Assembly: GCA_905182985.1 (NCBI GenBank)
Contig: CAJJDN010000089.1
Span: forward strand, 1-64,000
From: Paramecium sonneborni
Lineage: Eukaryota; Ciliophora; Oligohymenophorea; Peniculida; Parameciidae
Length of the DNA stretch: 64,000 bases
Reading direction: 5' to 3'
Shown here: piece by piece, positions 26,072 to 38,357 of the stretch
How positions within the stretch are numbered: position 1 is the stretch's first letter
How the letters are laid out: the number at the start of each line of letters is the position of its first letter
Notes under the pieces: model-generated
Databases searched by the model: none
Seen by the model: only the letters and a program-made list of their open reading frames with translations
Told to the model about the DNA's origin: nothing
Position numbers and translations under genes: made by a program

Positions 26072-27517
26072 ATGAAGAGAGAATTTTGTTAAATTTAAGG
26101 TCATGATACAGAGGAGCTAATCTATGTTTGTGATGAATTGTAGTGTATTGAACTTAATAATAACAAACTTATCTGTTAAAAATGTTTGTGTATACATAGA
26201 GGTGTAACATATAACATACTAAAGGAAAAAGCCATTAAAAACTACAATCAATATACACAAATTTTGTAAAATGACATTGATGAAAATGAAAGTTTAAAAA
26301 AAAATGTGGAATAATCTATTAAAGAGATATAAGGAAAGATTATGAAAATGATGTCTGATTTATAAAAAAATATATTCACTTTTGTTGATGGATAAAGTTA
26401 AAAATTGCTAAAAAATAAAAATTAAGCATAATAGTTAATGCAAGATTCTAATTCATCACTTGACATCTAAATATTTTTTGCTAAGTTTTCTGAAAGAAAA
26501 ACAAAAGAAAAATAAGAAACTACAAAATAACAAGTTAAAGCAATTATTAAAGATTTAATTGATGATATTAATTTAAAAATAGAATATCTCAAGTAACCAG
26601 ATGTTAATGAATATAAAATTATTGAATTTGAGCTACAATCCTTTTAAATAGAATCAATTTTTTAGAAAAAACTTCCTTATAGCTATTGTGATGAACATTG
26701 TTCAAATAAAACTTCAATATGTGTAGATATTAAATGTTTAGAATCAAGTTATTTAGAATATTATTGTTTAAGATGTTGTAAGTCTTCTCATGTTCAACAT
26801 TATCAAAATGATTATTTAGTGGAATATGATAAATTGAAAAAAGAATAAAAGGTAAAATAAAAGTTTGTTGTGAACTAAAAACAAAAAATGAAAGAATATG
26901 TTTAAAAATTAGTAAATGATTCAATAAACTAGTTAAAAATTGAGCAGAAAGAATAATACTTAAAATATGAAATTACAATAGAAAATATCAAAAGTCTCTA
27001 ATAATAATTTGAAATTAATTTATAAGTTGAAAATACTAAATATGTTTTTGGCGATTTATTATTATAATTTATTAATACTAAAGAAGAAACATTTCTATTG
27101 CAACTAAATCAGGTATAACAAAATTTTGAAGATAAGCTTCAATGTTGTAAGATCTAGGATAAACAAAAATTCTTAGAAGAATGCTAATTATTATAACTTA
27201 AATAAGATGAAATTGTCAAACTGTAAAAAAATATAAAGCAATTAAAATAATCAGTTGATCAAAAAGATTAATTGTTAAACAATCAATCTTCTGAAAATCT
27301 CTTTAATTTGTTACAGATGAACCTAAAAGAAAAGGACAAATTGATACAAAGTTTAAGTAAAAACAATGAAACTTTGTAATAAAAAGTATAATAATAATAA
27401 TCAAATTAACCAAAAGAGAAACAATAGTCATCATAATCGTAATCATAATAAAAATAATAATAAATATTCTCAGAACCATAATCATTTAAAAACTCAAGAT
27501 AAAATTAAAATTATTGA
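26072..27517 (+). CDS. Double zinc-finger (B-box-like) coiled-coil protein
   Basis: One intronless frame of 482 codons (481 aa) from ATG 26072 to TGA 27515-27517. The N-terminus has a Cys/His cluster (MKREFCQIQGHDTEELIYVC, then CxxC and CIH), and a second one lies near residues 205-245 (SYCDEHCSNKTSICVD, then CLRCC and HVQHY). Both look like B-box-type zinc-binding modules. A coiled coil separates them and a longer one follows, ending in a Gln/Ser-rich tail. The layout is related to the gene at 484-1647 and is typical of expanded Paramecium families. No enzymatic domain is visible; a role in protein-protein contacts is inference only. Confidence 0.8.
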
Positions 27518-30500
27518 TATTTTATCTAGAAGTGAGAATATAATAAAATATATTCGTAATTAAAAATTCATTTTTTTATATCTTTCAATTTTAAAAATAA
27601 ATAAATTTGAATATTTAATGATTTAAGTAAAAATCAAAAATAATTAATACTTCAAATTCATATCAATATTATATCTAATATTTAACAGCATAATGAAAGC
27701 AAATTAAGATAGATTTTTTAATTCAAAATTTCTTTTTTTTGAATGAAAATGTTTAGGTGACCAAAAAAATATTATTATTGGATTTTCAACATACATTGTA
27801 ACACAATATACATTTAATATATTTCAATTAACAATATATCTGTTTAGATCCTCAATATAGCTGAATAATGAAATCAGTGTCATTCACAGTCAGCTAAATG
27901 TTTTTATATATAGTATTAAGTGAATTTCAAATACTCTTGGTAATTAACAAGTTACTTTTTTTAAATTTCTAATTTAATAGTTTTTATTATTTATAGATAC
28001 TCTTTTTCTCTAATTTATTAAGTAAATTATAAAAATGCAATATAATTTTTTAATTTAAATCTACATTGAACTATAGATCGTTTGTATAAAAATAAGATTT
28101 AAATTTATTATAACTTTTGTTGGTTAAATTATTTCATAACTATTTTATTTTCAATGTATTACTTTTGCTCTAAAAAACAAGTTTGGATTTTGAATTTCTT
28201 TAATCTACACTATAGGGGTTAGAAGATTAAATTAAATTGTAATGAGGAAAGTTTTCTAATAAAAAAAGGAAATCTGTTTAAGTTTAATAAGTACATACTA
28301 GACTTTTGATCGAAAAGAAGCATTGATCATTTATTCAAATATGCTTATAGCAAAAAGTTTATGCTAGAAAATAATTTTAAAACAGTAAGTATTTATTAAG
28401 ACTATATTTGGAAGTAATAAATATTTATAATCTTCTTTTTTGATTAATTCTGCGAAAAAGTAGAGAAATCATCTAGATATCTTGAATGTAGATTGAGCCT
28501 ATGCAATAACTGTTTAAATATTAAATATTCTTAATTTTTTCTATATTTTCATCATGCATTTATTTATCTATCCAATTGTTGTTTCTATTTCTTAAAGAAT
28601 TTAATTCTCTAGTACTAATTCATTGATTAGAAAGCTTGATATTTCATTAAATCTTTTAGATTTTTTCTTTTTAAACTTTAGTATAAGCAATATTAGAGAT
28701 TAGTTTTAGTACATAATTTAGAATAAATTTTAATAAATAAATACTAAATATATAAAAATTAATGAATATTATAATCGCTAATATATTATAAACTCTAATC
28801 TATAATAAATTTTAATATATAGATTTCATTAGGACGATTAGATAAGAACAAATATTTAAGACTCATACTTTTTATAGAAAAAAGGTAATGGTTATTGAAG
28901 AAAATGTATTTATAATGAAATAATTTTATAATATAAAATAGCAACATAAATTATGTTAAATTTCTTTGATTATATCATGATTTTGTTGATAAATATATGA
29001 AGTAAGAAATTATCAATAAAAGAAATATGCTAACATTTTTTTTTGTTTAAAAATATATTTCAACAAATATAAAAACTATAAAGACCTATAGAAAATTCTT
29101 GGGAAATAAAGTTGTAGAGAATAAAGTTAGAATTGAAAGTTTATACAAGAGTTTAAGCCTATTTCTTATTTAATTATATATCATAGATGGAATATGGAAC
29201 ATAAATTTGTCATAGAAATGAAATTANAACTTTTGTTGGTTAAATTATTTCATAACTATTTTATTTTCAATGTATTACTTTTGCTCTAAAAAACAAGTTT
29301 GGATTTTGAATTTCTTTAATCTACACTATAGGGGTTAGAAGATTAAATTAAATTGTAATGAGGAAAGTTTTCTAATAAAAAAAGGAAATCTGTTTAAGTT
29401 TAATAAGTACATACTAGACTTTTGATCGAAAAGAAGCATTGATCATTTATTCAAATATGCTTATAGCAAAAAGTTTATGCTAGAAAATAATTTTAAAACA
29501 GTAAGTATTTATTAAGACTATATTTGGAAGTAATAAATATTTATAATCTTCTTTTTTGATTAATTCTGCGAAAAAGTAGAGAAATCATCTAGATATCTTG
29601 AATGTAGATTGAGCCTATGCAATAACTGTTTAAATATTAAATATTCTTAATTTTTTCTATATTTTCATCATGCATTTATTTATCTATCCAATTGTTGTTT
29701 CTATTTCTTAAAGAATTTAATTCTCTAGTACTAATTCATTGATTAGAAAGCTTGATATTTCATTAAATCTTTTAGATTTTTTCTTTTTAAACTTTAGTAT
29801 AAGCAATATTAGAGATTAGTTTTAGTACATAATTTAGAATAAATTTTAATAAATAAATACTAAATATATAAAAATTAATGAATATTATAATCGCTAATAT
29901 ATTATAAACTCTAATCTATAATAAATTTTAATATATAGATTTCATTAGGACGATTAGATAAGAACAAATATTTAAGACTCATACTTTTTATAGAAAAAAG
30001 GTAATGGTTATTGAAGAAAATGTATTTATAATGAAATAATTTTATAATATAAAATAGCAACATAAATTATGTTAAATTTCTTTGATTATATCATGATTTT
30101 GTTGATAAATATATGAAGTAAGAAATTATCAATAAAAGAAATATGCTAACATTTTTTTTTGTTTAAAAATATATTTCAACAAATATAAAAACTATAAAGA
30201 CCTATAGAAAATTCTTGGGAAATAAAGTTGTAGAGAATAAAGTTAGAATTGAAAGTTTATACAAGAGTTTAAGCCTATTTCTTATTTAATTATATATCAT
30301 AGATGGAATATGGAACATAAATTTGTCATAGAAATGAAATTAAAGATTTTTCAGATAAGAAAAAGGATGCTTTAAAAGGCTTTCTATTCGAATAAAGTAA
30401 AAGTTCTTTGATTGGAAAAGGATTAGAAAAGTAGTAAATAAATGTAATATATATTACGTAATATTCTATACTATGAAGTTTCCATTAGAGAATAATGTAG

Positions 30501-30525
30501 ATTCTGAGATTAATAATTTATACAA
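27518..30525. other. Intergenic stretch containing an assembly duplication
   Basis: No gene is supported here. Most of the length is the 1,115-bp duplicated block described separately; without it the spacer would be about 1.9 kb. The last ~180 bp is upstream flank of the copine gene. Confidence 0.5.
28112..30342. repeat. 1,115-bp exact direct duplication around N at 29227
   Basis: Copy 1 is 28112-29226 and copy 2 is 29228-30342, with one N between. Both begin AACTTTTGTTGG and end CATAGAAATGAAATTA, and every line I compared is identical. The N falls exactly where copy 1 ends and copy 2 starts. This is the pattern of two contigs with overlapping ends that were abutted, not merged. The block is non-coding. 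Confidence 0.9.
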
Positions 30526-32433
30526 ATGAACCAATTTGATGATAGTGTAAAATCTTAAGAAACATAATAAATAGAACTTTTTGTGAACTGTAGATAATTA
30601 GATGATATGGGAATAGTGACATTTAGTAATCCATAAGTGATAATATATAGAAAAAACTAAAATTTGTGTATAAATAAAATATGATATGAAAAGGGATAAA
30701 AATAGATGAAACAGAAGTGATTTATAATAGTTTGAATCCGAATTTTGTAAAAACTTTTTAGATGAATTATTTATTTTAAGTTTAGTAAAATCTAAAATTT
30801 GAGGTTCATCATTATATAAGTTAAACATAAACAAAAGTATTTTAGTAAATAATATTAAGATAATAGGTAAAATAGAAACAACAGTAGGAGAAATAATAGG
30901 CTCAAAAAATTAAATTTATACAACTTATTTGATAAATTAGAGTGGGAAAAGAAGTGGGAAAATAATAATAAAAGCAGATTAAATGAAGGAATGTAATGCT
31001 GAATTTAAAATATAATTATCTGTTAATAAAATATAAGGATCAAAATTTTGGTTTTTTTGGGATAAAATACATCCATTTTTAAGAATGTATAGATAAAGAA
31101 TAGATGATTAAATATAAGTTTTAGTATATGAAACAGAGAGTACAAAAGATTAGAATAAAATGAAATGGAAGGATATAGAATGTTAAGCATAGAAATTATG
31201 TAATGGAGATTATGGAATGTAAATAAAAATAGAATTATGGGATTATAAAAAATCTGGTAAACACAAATACATAGGAGAAACAACAGTATGTATAAATGAA
31301 TTAATGGAAGCAAGTAAAGTTAATAAGACATTTTAGAAAGAGTTCATTAATAAAAGTTAAAAGAATAATAATAAGAAATGTGTTGGTATTTTATAATGTG
31401 AAAAATTTGAATTAAAATCTCATTATACATTTCTTGATTATTGTATAGGAGGTTAATAATTAAGTTTAATAGTTGGTATTGATTTTACAGCATCAAATGA
31501 AAATATTGAGAATCCTAAATCTCTTCATTATATTGAAAATGATTCTCCTAGTTAATATTTATAAGCTATAATAAGTGTAGTAGAAATATTAATAAATTAT
31601 GATCATGATAAAAGAATTCCAGTTTATGGTTTTGGTTGTAAACCTAAAATGTAATTTATTAATACCAATAAAACATAACATATATTTCATTTAAATGATA
31701 ATCCTAATGATCCAAAGTAATTTTATATATATTATTTTTTAGAGTTTAAGGATTGGATGGAATAATTTAATGTTATAAAAAATCATTAAATAAATTATAA
31801 TTTGATGGTCCAACTTATTTACATCCAATTTTAAAAAAAACAATGGAAATGGCATAATAATCTAAAAATTAAGGAAGTTAAAATTATTATGTTTTATTAA
31901 TTTTAACAGATGGATAAACAGATGATATGTTAGAATCTATTGATGATATTATTGCATCATCATTATTACCATTATCAATCATTATTGTTGGTTTAGGTGA
32001 TGCAAATTTTAAAAATATGATGATTTTAGATAATGATAATAAAAGTATGATTGATAGTAAAGGAAATAAAGCAATTAGAGATTTAGTTTAATTTGTTCCA
32101 TTTAATTAATTTAAAAGCAATCCAACTTAATTATCAATAGAAGTATTAAAAGAATTACCTAATTAATTAATAGAATATATGGAATTAGTAGGAATTCATC
32201 CTAAATGCCCAAAATGTAATTTTATTAATATTATTTAAGTAATTAATTCATATTCACATTTACCGTCTAATTTAGATAATTATTTGAATATATAATAACA
32301 TTAAGTAGATTTATAATAAAATCAACAGGGTTAAATTATAGAAAATGAACAAAACAATTAAATTACCTTTTCACTCGAATAAAAATAATAATATTTAAAC
32401 ACTTCCTTAAAATAGAAATTGACTAAGTAATGA
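30526..32433 (+). CDS. Copine (two C2 domains plus von Willebrand A domain)
   Basis: ATG 30526 to TGA 32431-32433 with introns at 30668-30693 (26 nt), 30837-30859 (23 nt) and 31717-31742 (26 nt). The spliced frame is 611 codons (610 aa), normal for copines (about 530-630). The first C2 domain contains IDETEVIYNSLNPNFVKTF, the classical copine TE(V/I)..NLNP.F motif. A second C2 domain follows (KIELWDYKKSGKHKYIGE). The vWA-like copine domain starts at LIVGIDFTASN, with a DxTxSN metal-binding (MIDAS) site, and continues through HYIENDSPSQYLQAI and PVYGFG. The C-terminus has CPKC and a Gln-rich tail. Copines bind phospholipids in a Ca2+-dependent way and recruit partners to membranes; Paramecium copines are classic members. 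The middle intron has an alternative placement a few bases upstream. Confidence 0.93.
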
Positions 32434-32498
32434 TATATAATATACTATTATTAATAAATATTTTTATTAAGATTTTATTGAATAAACTTAACTGGATA

Positions 32499-34176
32499 TC
32501 AAAATCGCTTGTCATTTGATTCTGCATTTTCATCATCTCTGATTCTAAATTAAATAGTTGTTATCCATCCATTTCTAACAATACAATAGAAGAGAAAACA
32601 AATTAATCCTTCTAAACTCATAAATTTTTAGAAAACAAGAGTCATGCCTTCATATCCATTTCCAAAACCTATTAAATTAGCTAAACACATCATTTATATT
32701 TAGAAGCCTCCTCCTAATTAACATAAATAAACAAACCACCATTTTTTATAAAAGTATTCTTTATCAAAATATTTTTATAAAGCAATTTCAGGTATTAATG
32801 CTAAACATATAATCCAAGCCCATAATAATAAATTTAATTAAAAATCATGCCATAATGCTACAAATGAAAATACAACCCACATATTTAATGATTTATATTT
32901 AGTACCTCCTAATGGTACATAAATATATCTAATTAACCATTAATTAAAACTTCTATGCCAAGATCTCCAAAATCCACTAAAATTATAACTATTATATAAA
33001 CATCTATTCATATTTTCAGGTGTTTCAATACCTATATAATAATATTTATTAATATTACCATCTAATAATGCCCATCCTCTAGCAATTCTCCATATTGTTA
33101 AAAATTTGTACCATAAAAATATTAAATTCATTACACACATTATGTGAAATTCATAAGCACTAAAAGTTTATAAAATATGTAAATTTTCATTCATTTTTGG
33201 TATTGCATTTGGATAACAAACATGTAAAAATATTTCAAATGTTAAAAAGTCTAAAAAATATACTCTTAAAATATATTTCAACACTTATGCTCGATTCATA
33301 CTTTACTAAGGTGTTTTTAATTGAGAATTAAATGCATTATAACCAATAGATGGACCTGAAAAGAGAAGAGGTACATAAAATAGAAAACTTAAATATCCTA
33401 TAAAATTATATTCCTCTAAAGGTTAATTCTCTTCTACACGATCTCTATAAGTTTTTATTAAATCTGCTTTCTCATTACTATATTTTGATTATTGAGAAGC
33501 CCAAACTTTATCAATTGAGAAACTTATTATTCTTAACAAAATCATATTAAATACTAAATTCCAACCTACTAATTCATTCTCTTTTCTTAATTCATCTAAA
33601 AATTATAATGACTTAGAAAACATTTAAAAATCATATCCATTAAATTTTTCATTTAACCATAATGTTATTATAGCCAAACTCCATAAAGCTGGTATAAAAT
33701 ATTTCATTTTGTAACATATCTATTATTTTTATATATAAAATGTATTACTTTCTAAAATATATAAAAACCTACTATGATACTCATCTAAAATATCATTCTA
33801 ATATTATGTAAATAAAATGCATATCCTAATCCAACTAACATATTATAATATTATAAATTTTTATATCTACTCTCTAACTTACTATTATATTTCACTGTAT
33901 AAGACCCCAATAAAAAAATTACTTGAAAAATCATCAATTCTCTCATATTACTTGCAAATTTCCCCCATTAAGAGTCTGAATGATCTCTTTATATCCCAAA
34001 GAACCCTATAATTATTCTATCCATATACCTTCTTCAGTCCCAACAATCTCATTTGATTTGCAAATTAACCAATATCTATATAACGAGTATATTTCAAATG
34101 TAATTATGCATACTAAAGAAATGTAATACGAAGAATCAGATATATTAAACGATTTCTTTGTTTGGGCTTGTCTCAT
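32499..34176 (-). CDS. MBOAT acyltransferase, GUP1/HHAT type
   Basis: ATG at 34176, TGA at 32499-32501, introns 34006-34028 (23 nt) and 33720-33748 (29 nt). The spliced frame is 542 codons (541 aa), matching GUP1 length (about 560). Recognisable GUP1/HHAT landmarks in order: [61 protein letters not shown] followed by RYIYVPLGG; and the catalytic His in [15 protein letters not shown]. Ten or so membrane segments are evident. Family members transfer acyl groups to lipids or secreted proteins in the ER (fungal GUP1 remodels GPI-anchor lipids; HHAT palmitoylates Hedgehog). The GUP1 likeness is stronger, so GPI-lipid remodelling is the better guess. It converges on the copine, with 65 bp between stops. 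Confidence 0.92.
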
Positions 34177-35487
34177 AAATATTTTAATAAATTATTATTT
34201 AAATTTTTTTAAATCCATTTAATTATCTTAATTGCTTTCATTTTTTGTTATTTCTATCTATACTCTCCCTTCTAAATCTAATCCATATCTATTTCTTAAA
34301 TATTTATAAATACAATTACAATGCTATCATTACAAACTCACATCTATGCCACTTCACTTCTCTTTTTTATATCACATCATACATATTATATATTATTCAA
34401 TAAATGCTTTCAAAAAATATACTCCCCATTACTTTTCAATATAATCTCCATAATATCTGTTTTAATCCATTTTTTATCAAATTTATACATAAACCTAATT
34501 CATTATAACTTAATATTGCAACTATTTTTTTGTTCATCTTTTCTTTTTATATCATACATATATTTAAAAAATTATTAACTTTATTTCTCAATTACTTATT
34601 CTACAATTCATTATACAATTAAATTTATATGATTTACATTTCAAATTGACACATTCTATCTAAAAATAAAATAATACACCAATAACATATTGAAATTTAA
34701 TTTAATATCTATTCCCTTTTCCTTCATTTTCTACTTTATAGTAATCCTATTTTAAGCTATTTAAAGCTATTGTCAGCCTAGAAATTGATAACTCGTGCAT
34801 ATTATTATTATATAACTTAATAAATCAATATTAAGAATTGTAATTAAATTTAAAAAATTTAGGTTTAAGCAATCAAAGAATGACACCAAATCTTATAAAA
34901 CACTTTAAATAATATAAAATTATACCTATCTCTCATGCAAACTTAATTCAAACCTCTTTTATTTTAAATAATCATGTGAATTATTATATTTTTTAATTCT
35001 TTAAGAAAAGCTGTGATTCCATGAAGCCTAAGATCTAAAGGATGTATAGCACACTGTTAAACAGCTTATTAGTTATTAGGTTATAAATTATCCTAAAATA
35101 AGCAATATATTATTAATTAATTATATTTATATACTATATTATAATTTAAATTTTCTAGATTAAAATAGTCTTCAGAATTTTAATATAGTTTATAAAATTA
35201 ATATTTTTACAGGGTCAAACTTTTTATACAAAGATAATAATGTTTTATATTACAGAAATTTTAGTCTACACTCGAGAGACAAACAACACTCCATAATTTC
35301 TATTTTTTTTGGGACATTATTCAAAATAAAAAAATAAGCTCTTATAATAATCATTCAGTATAATGATACTTTTAATCATTTAAAGAAAATAAATTAAGAA
35401 CATAGAAATTTACAAATAATACAATTGTTCTTATATATTGATCATCAATTATGGTTCTTTTTAAGATTTGTATATTTATATAATATT
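34177..35487. other. Intergenic stretch, no gene supported
   Basis: About 1.3 kb. A plus-strand frame at 34321-34578 gives a hydrophobic peptide, but it has low-complexity composition and no conserved motif. I see no RNA gene. It includes the upstream region of the MBOAT gene. Confidence 0.45.
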
Positions 35488-36691
35488 ATGACTTACTTAA
35501 TCAAGAATATATGTTTAATGGATTCTATTAATGGAAAAGAAGTTTACATATATCTTAAGACTTAGCAAGTTCCTCTATGTAATTTTAATATTAATATAAG
35601 AATTCTTAAGTTAAAAATCTTTAAGCAGAGAAATAAATTTATAATTGATATAAAAATAAAATTATATGATAATTTTATAGAATTTAATTATAATAGCCAA
35701 TTTGTAGTTTATATTTAATTTTATATTTGAGTTATATATTGTATTAAGATTAATATTTATGTTTCATATCCTTATTAATCAATATCATAAAATTTAAATA
35801 ATCCATCAAAGCTAAATCAAAAAGAGTAGATAGAAATCGTAACATAAAAAATACCACCAAAACTTATTAAATCTATGATTCCCTCCATCCTTCACTCTAT
35901 TAAGCCAGTAAAAATCTTTATTGATAATTTGAAAAACAAAGCACAATATTCAGATTATTTTCTTTTTTTAAGAACATTCTATCTAAAAAAATAAATCAAA
36001 GACCTGACAGAACAACTTTAAAATCTTCTTTAAAGACTTAGTGAGTTGTTGGATGAGTTTGATAAAGAATATAAAACTTATCAATAAATATTCTCAATTT
36101 TATAAAATGACTAACCCTTAAATAATATTTCTGTACAATAAGTTAAATATTTTACAAGAATTCTTGAACATGATATTTTAGAATAATGGAAGATTGATGG
36201 GAAAATTGTTTAGACTTGATTTAAAATTAGTAAAATGAATTATATTAAAAAATTACAGATATAATCAAAAACTTTGTTTAAGTGAAGGAAATTACAAATT
36301 AAATATGGAAATTATTAATAATTTAGTATATAAAGGATGGACATATTCTAAAAATGTATTAAATTATAGTTATTTTTACCAGTCTACCATAAAATCAGGA
36401 TCAATAGATTATAAAAATTATAGATTAAATGTGATTCTAATTGTAAAGGTAAATGTAGATGTAAATGTTAATGTATATGGAGATTTTTATGTAAAAAAAA
36501 ATCCAACTGTTGTTGAATTGCAAGAAGTTTTTATTGGTTTGATTTTATAATTTCTTAAAATTTTTATAGAATAAATTTTTTATTATTCTCATTATCTTAA
36601 TATTAAAAGAAAAAGAAGACATACGTCATATCAAGATATTTATTGTACCTAAAAAATGTTAATACTAAAGAAAAAAGACCAGAAAATTTGA
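35488..36691 (+). CDS. Possible gene(s), exon structure unresolved
   Basis: Three protein-like plus-strand frames follow each other: from ATG 35488 (MTYLIKNICLMDSINGKEVY), a second with IPPKLIKSMIPSILHSIKPV continuing to TGA 36217-36219, and a third from about 36250 with YKGWTYSKNVLNYSYFYQ to TGA 36689-36691. I could not join them with introns of normal size. The third overlaps an alternative Cys-rich frame (CDSNCKGKCRCKCQC) at 36430-36480. It may be one gene with missed introns, two small genes or a decaying gene. Homology unknown. Confidence 0.3.
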
Positions 36692-37949
36692 AAAATATTA
36701 TTAATATTTGGATGTTTCTAAAATTGCATAATTTAGGTTTATTTAAGTCAAATTTAAAAAGAAAAAAATTATGAATATGGAAATCTTATTACTAATTTAA
36801 GGTTTTAACTTAAAAAGATAGGAATGGATTGATATAAATAATAATTTTCATAAATAATTAAAATGTTATAATTCTAGCACCTGCTCAATACAAAGTATGA
36901 AACAATTTTAATACAAATGAAAATCATAATTTTTTAGATAAAAATTATTCTTCATCTATATAATTAATCAAAAATTATTACAAGATTAAAAACTAATTAA
37001 AATATCTGATTAGTATCCCAATAACAATATTCCAATCGATATTTTAAAGTTATTTTTTCCCCTTTTTCCTAAATAAATTATAAAAAGAAGTGTTTATTAA
37101 TTTTATCTTTGTGTACTTATAATAATTTAATATAGCAGGAATTTTATTCACTTATTCACAGTTACTAATTGGTTTTCAATACATAAGAAGCAATTTTAAA
37201 GCCTGTTTTGAAAGTTTGATAGATTAAAAAATAATTTTAACATTTTATTATATAACTTGATCATAGTAGATATAAAAATAAAACAGCTTGAATTAACTCA
37301 TTTTTTTCAAAAAATTTGAAGCGTCAATAATTTCCTTATTTTAATAAAAATATAAATTCTACTAATTTCAGTTTTTTGAAATAATAATAAAAAATACAAG
37401 AAAAAAGAATTATAATTCTGGTAGATGCTGAAGATAAATAGTTTTATTAAGGATTATATTTTCAATCATGACTAATGAATAATGAAACAGTAATATTCAT
37501 AATTGGAAAAGAATATAAAATATTTAAATTATACAATTATATTTATAAATTTCAATTATATAAAAATGATTTTACATTTAGATTTCACAAATAAAAGTTC
37601 TTGCATTAACGATATTTCTAAAAATTAAAAATAAAAATATTGCTTTCAAAAATAATCATTTTTATTTGTTAAATTAAATTTCAAAAACAACATTCTATTA
37701 TATAATTATTGCATTAATTTAATCAATTTTATTTATTATAATTAAAAAAATTTTTTTATTTTTTTATTTAGCAACTCTTAATTTGATTTGTTTTAACTGC
37801 AAGATTTCAAATCTGTTTAATCGGTTTATTGATACCTAAAAATATATTCCATGATAAAGGAATGATAAAAATAATATAAATGAGTTTAAAAAGGTATATT
37901 ATAAGAATCTATCAAAATTAATTAAAAAAATATTTCTTAAATTTAAACA
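36692..37949. other. Intergenic stretch, no gene seen
   Basis: About 1.26 kb of very AT-rich DNA with only short, low-complexity frames on both strands. No RNA gene or repeat recognised. Confidence 0.45.
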
Positions 37950-38357
37950 ATGAAATAAATAGTATTAAAAGAAGTAAGAAAAGGAATTATGATACATATA
38001 AACATGCATTTTATACAAACGTATAGATCAAAAAATTTTGAAGTTGTAAGATCAGATTTACTAATCCTAAAATTTTTATTATTTACATTTATTGCAATTT
38101 TCTTGCTAATTTTAGCATTATTTGCTAAACAAAATTGTTTTTAGTAAAATGCTATTATAATTGAAAAGTAAAAATAGCATAACTTAGGCTAATTATTAAC
38201 CAAATAATATTTTGTAAATCAGAAAAAATTAGAAAAAAATGTACAAAAAAGAAAGGAAAAACTGAATAAGTTAAAAAGAACTAATAGGTAGAAATATAAA
38301 TTTTAAAAAATTTATTATCATTCATTTGGGCTATCGGTGCGAATAAAAATATTATGA
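37950..38357 (+). CDS. Possible small single-pass membrane protein
   Basis: A frame of 136 codons from ATG 37950 to TGA 38355-38357 with a clear hydrophobic segment (LKFLLFTFIAIFLLILALF, about residues 41-59) followed by a Lys/Gln-rich coiled-coil-like tail. A TM segment followed by a basic helix is more structured than background frames here. The 3' end overlaps the last 40 bp of the convergent Cys-rich receptor gene, so the true end may differ (missed intron). No family recognised. Confidence 0.4.

Noticed and set aside
27303..27563. Short ORFs on both strands at the end of the second B-box gene
   Set aside because: They overlap its Gln/Ser-rich tail in other frames and have only repetitive composition.
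34021..34176. Alternative N-terminal frame for the MBOAT gene ([18 protein letters not shown])
   Set aside because: It reads plausibly but lacks a start; the frame with [10 protein letters not shown] plus two introns matches GUP1 landmarks and closes exactly.
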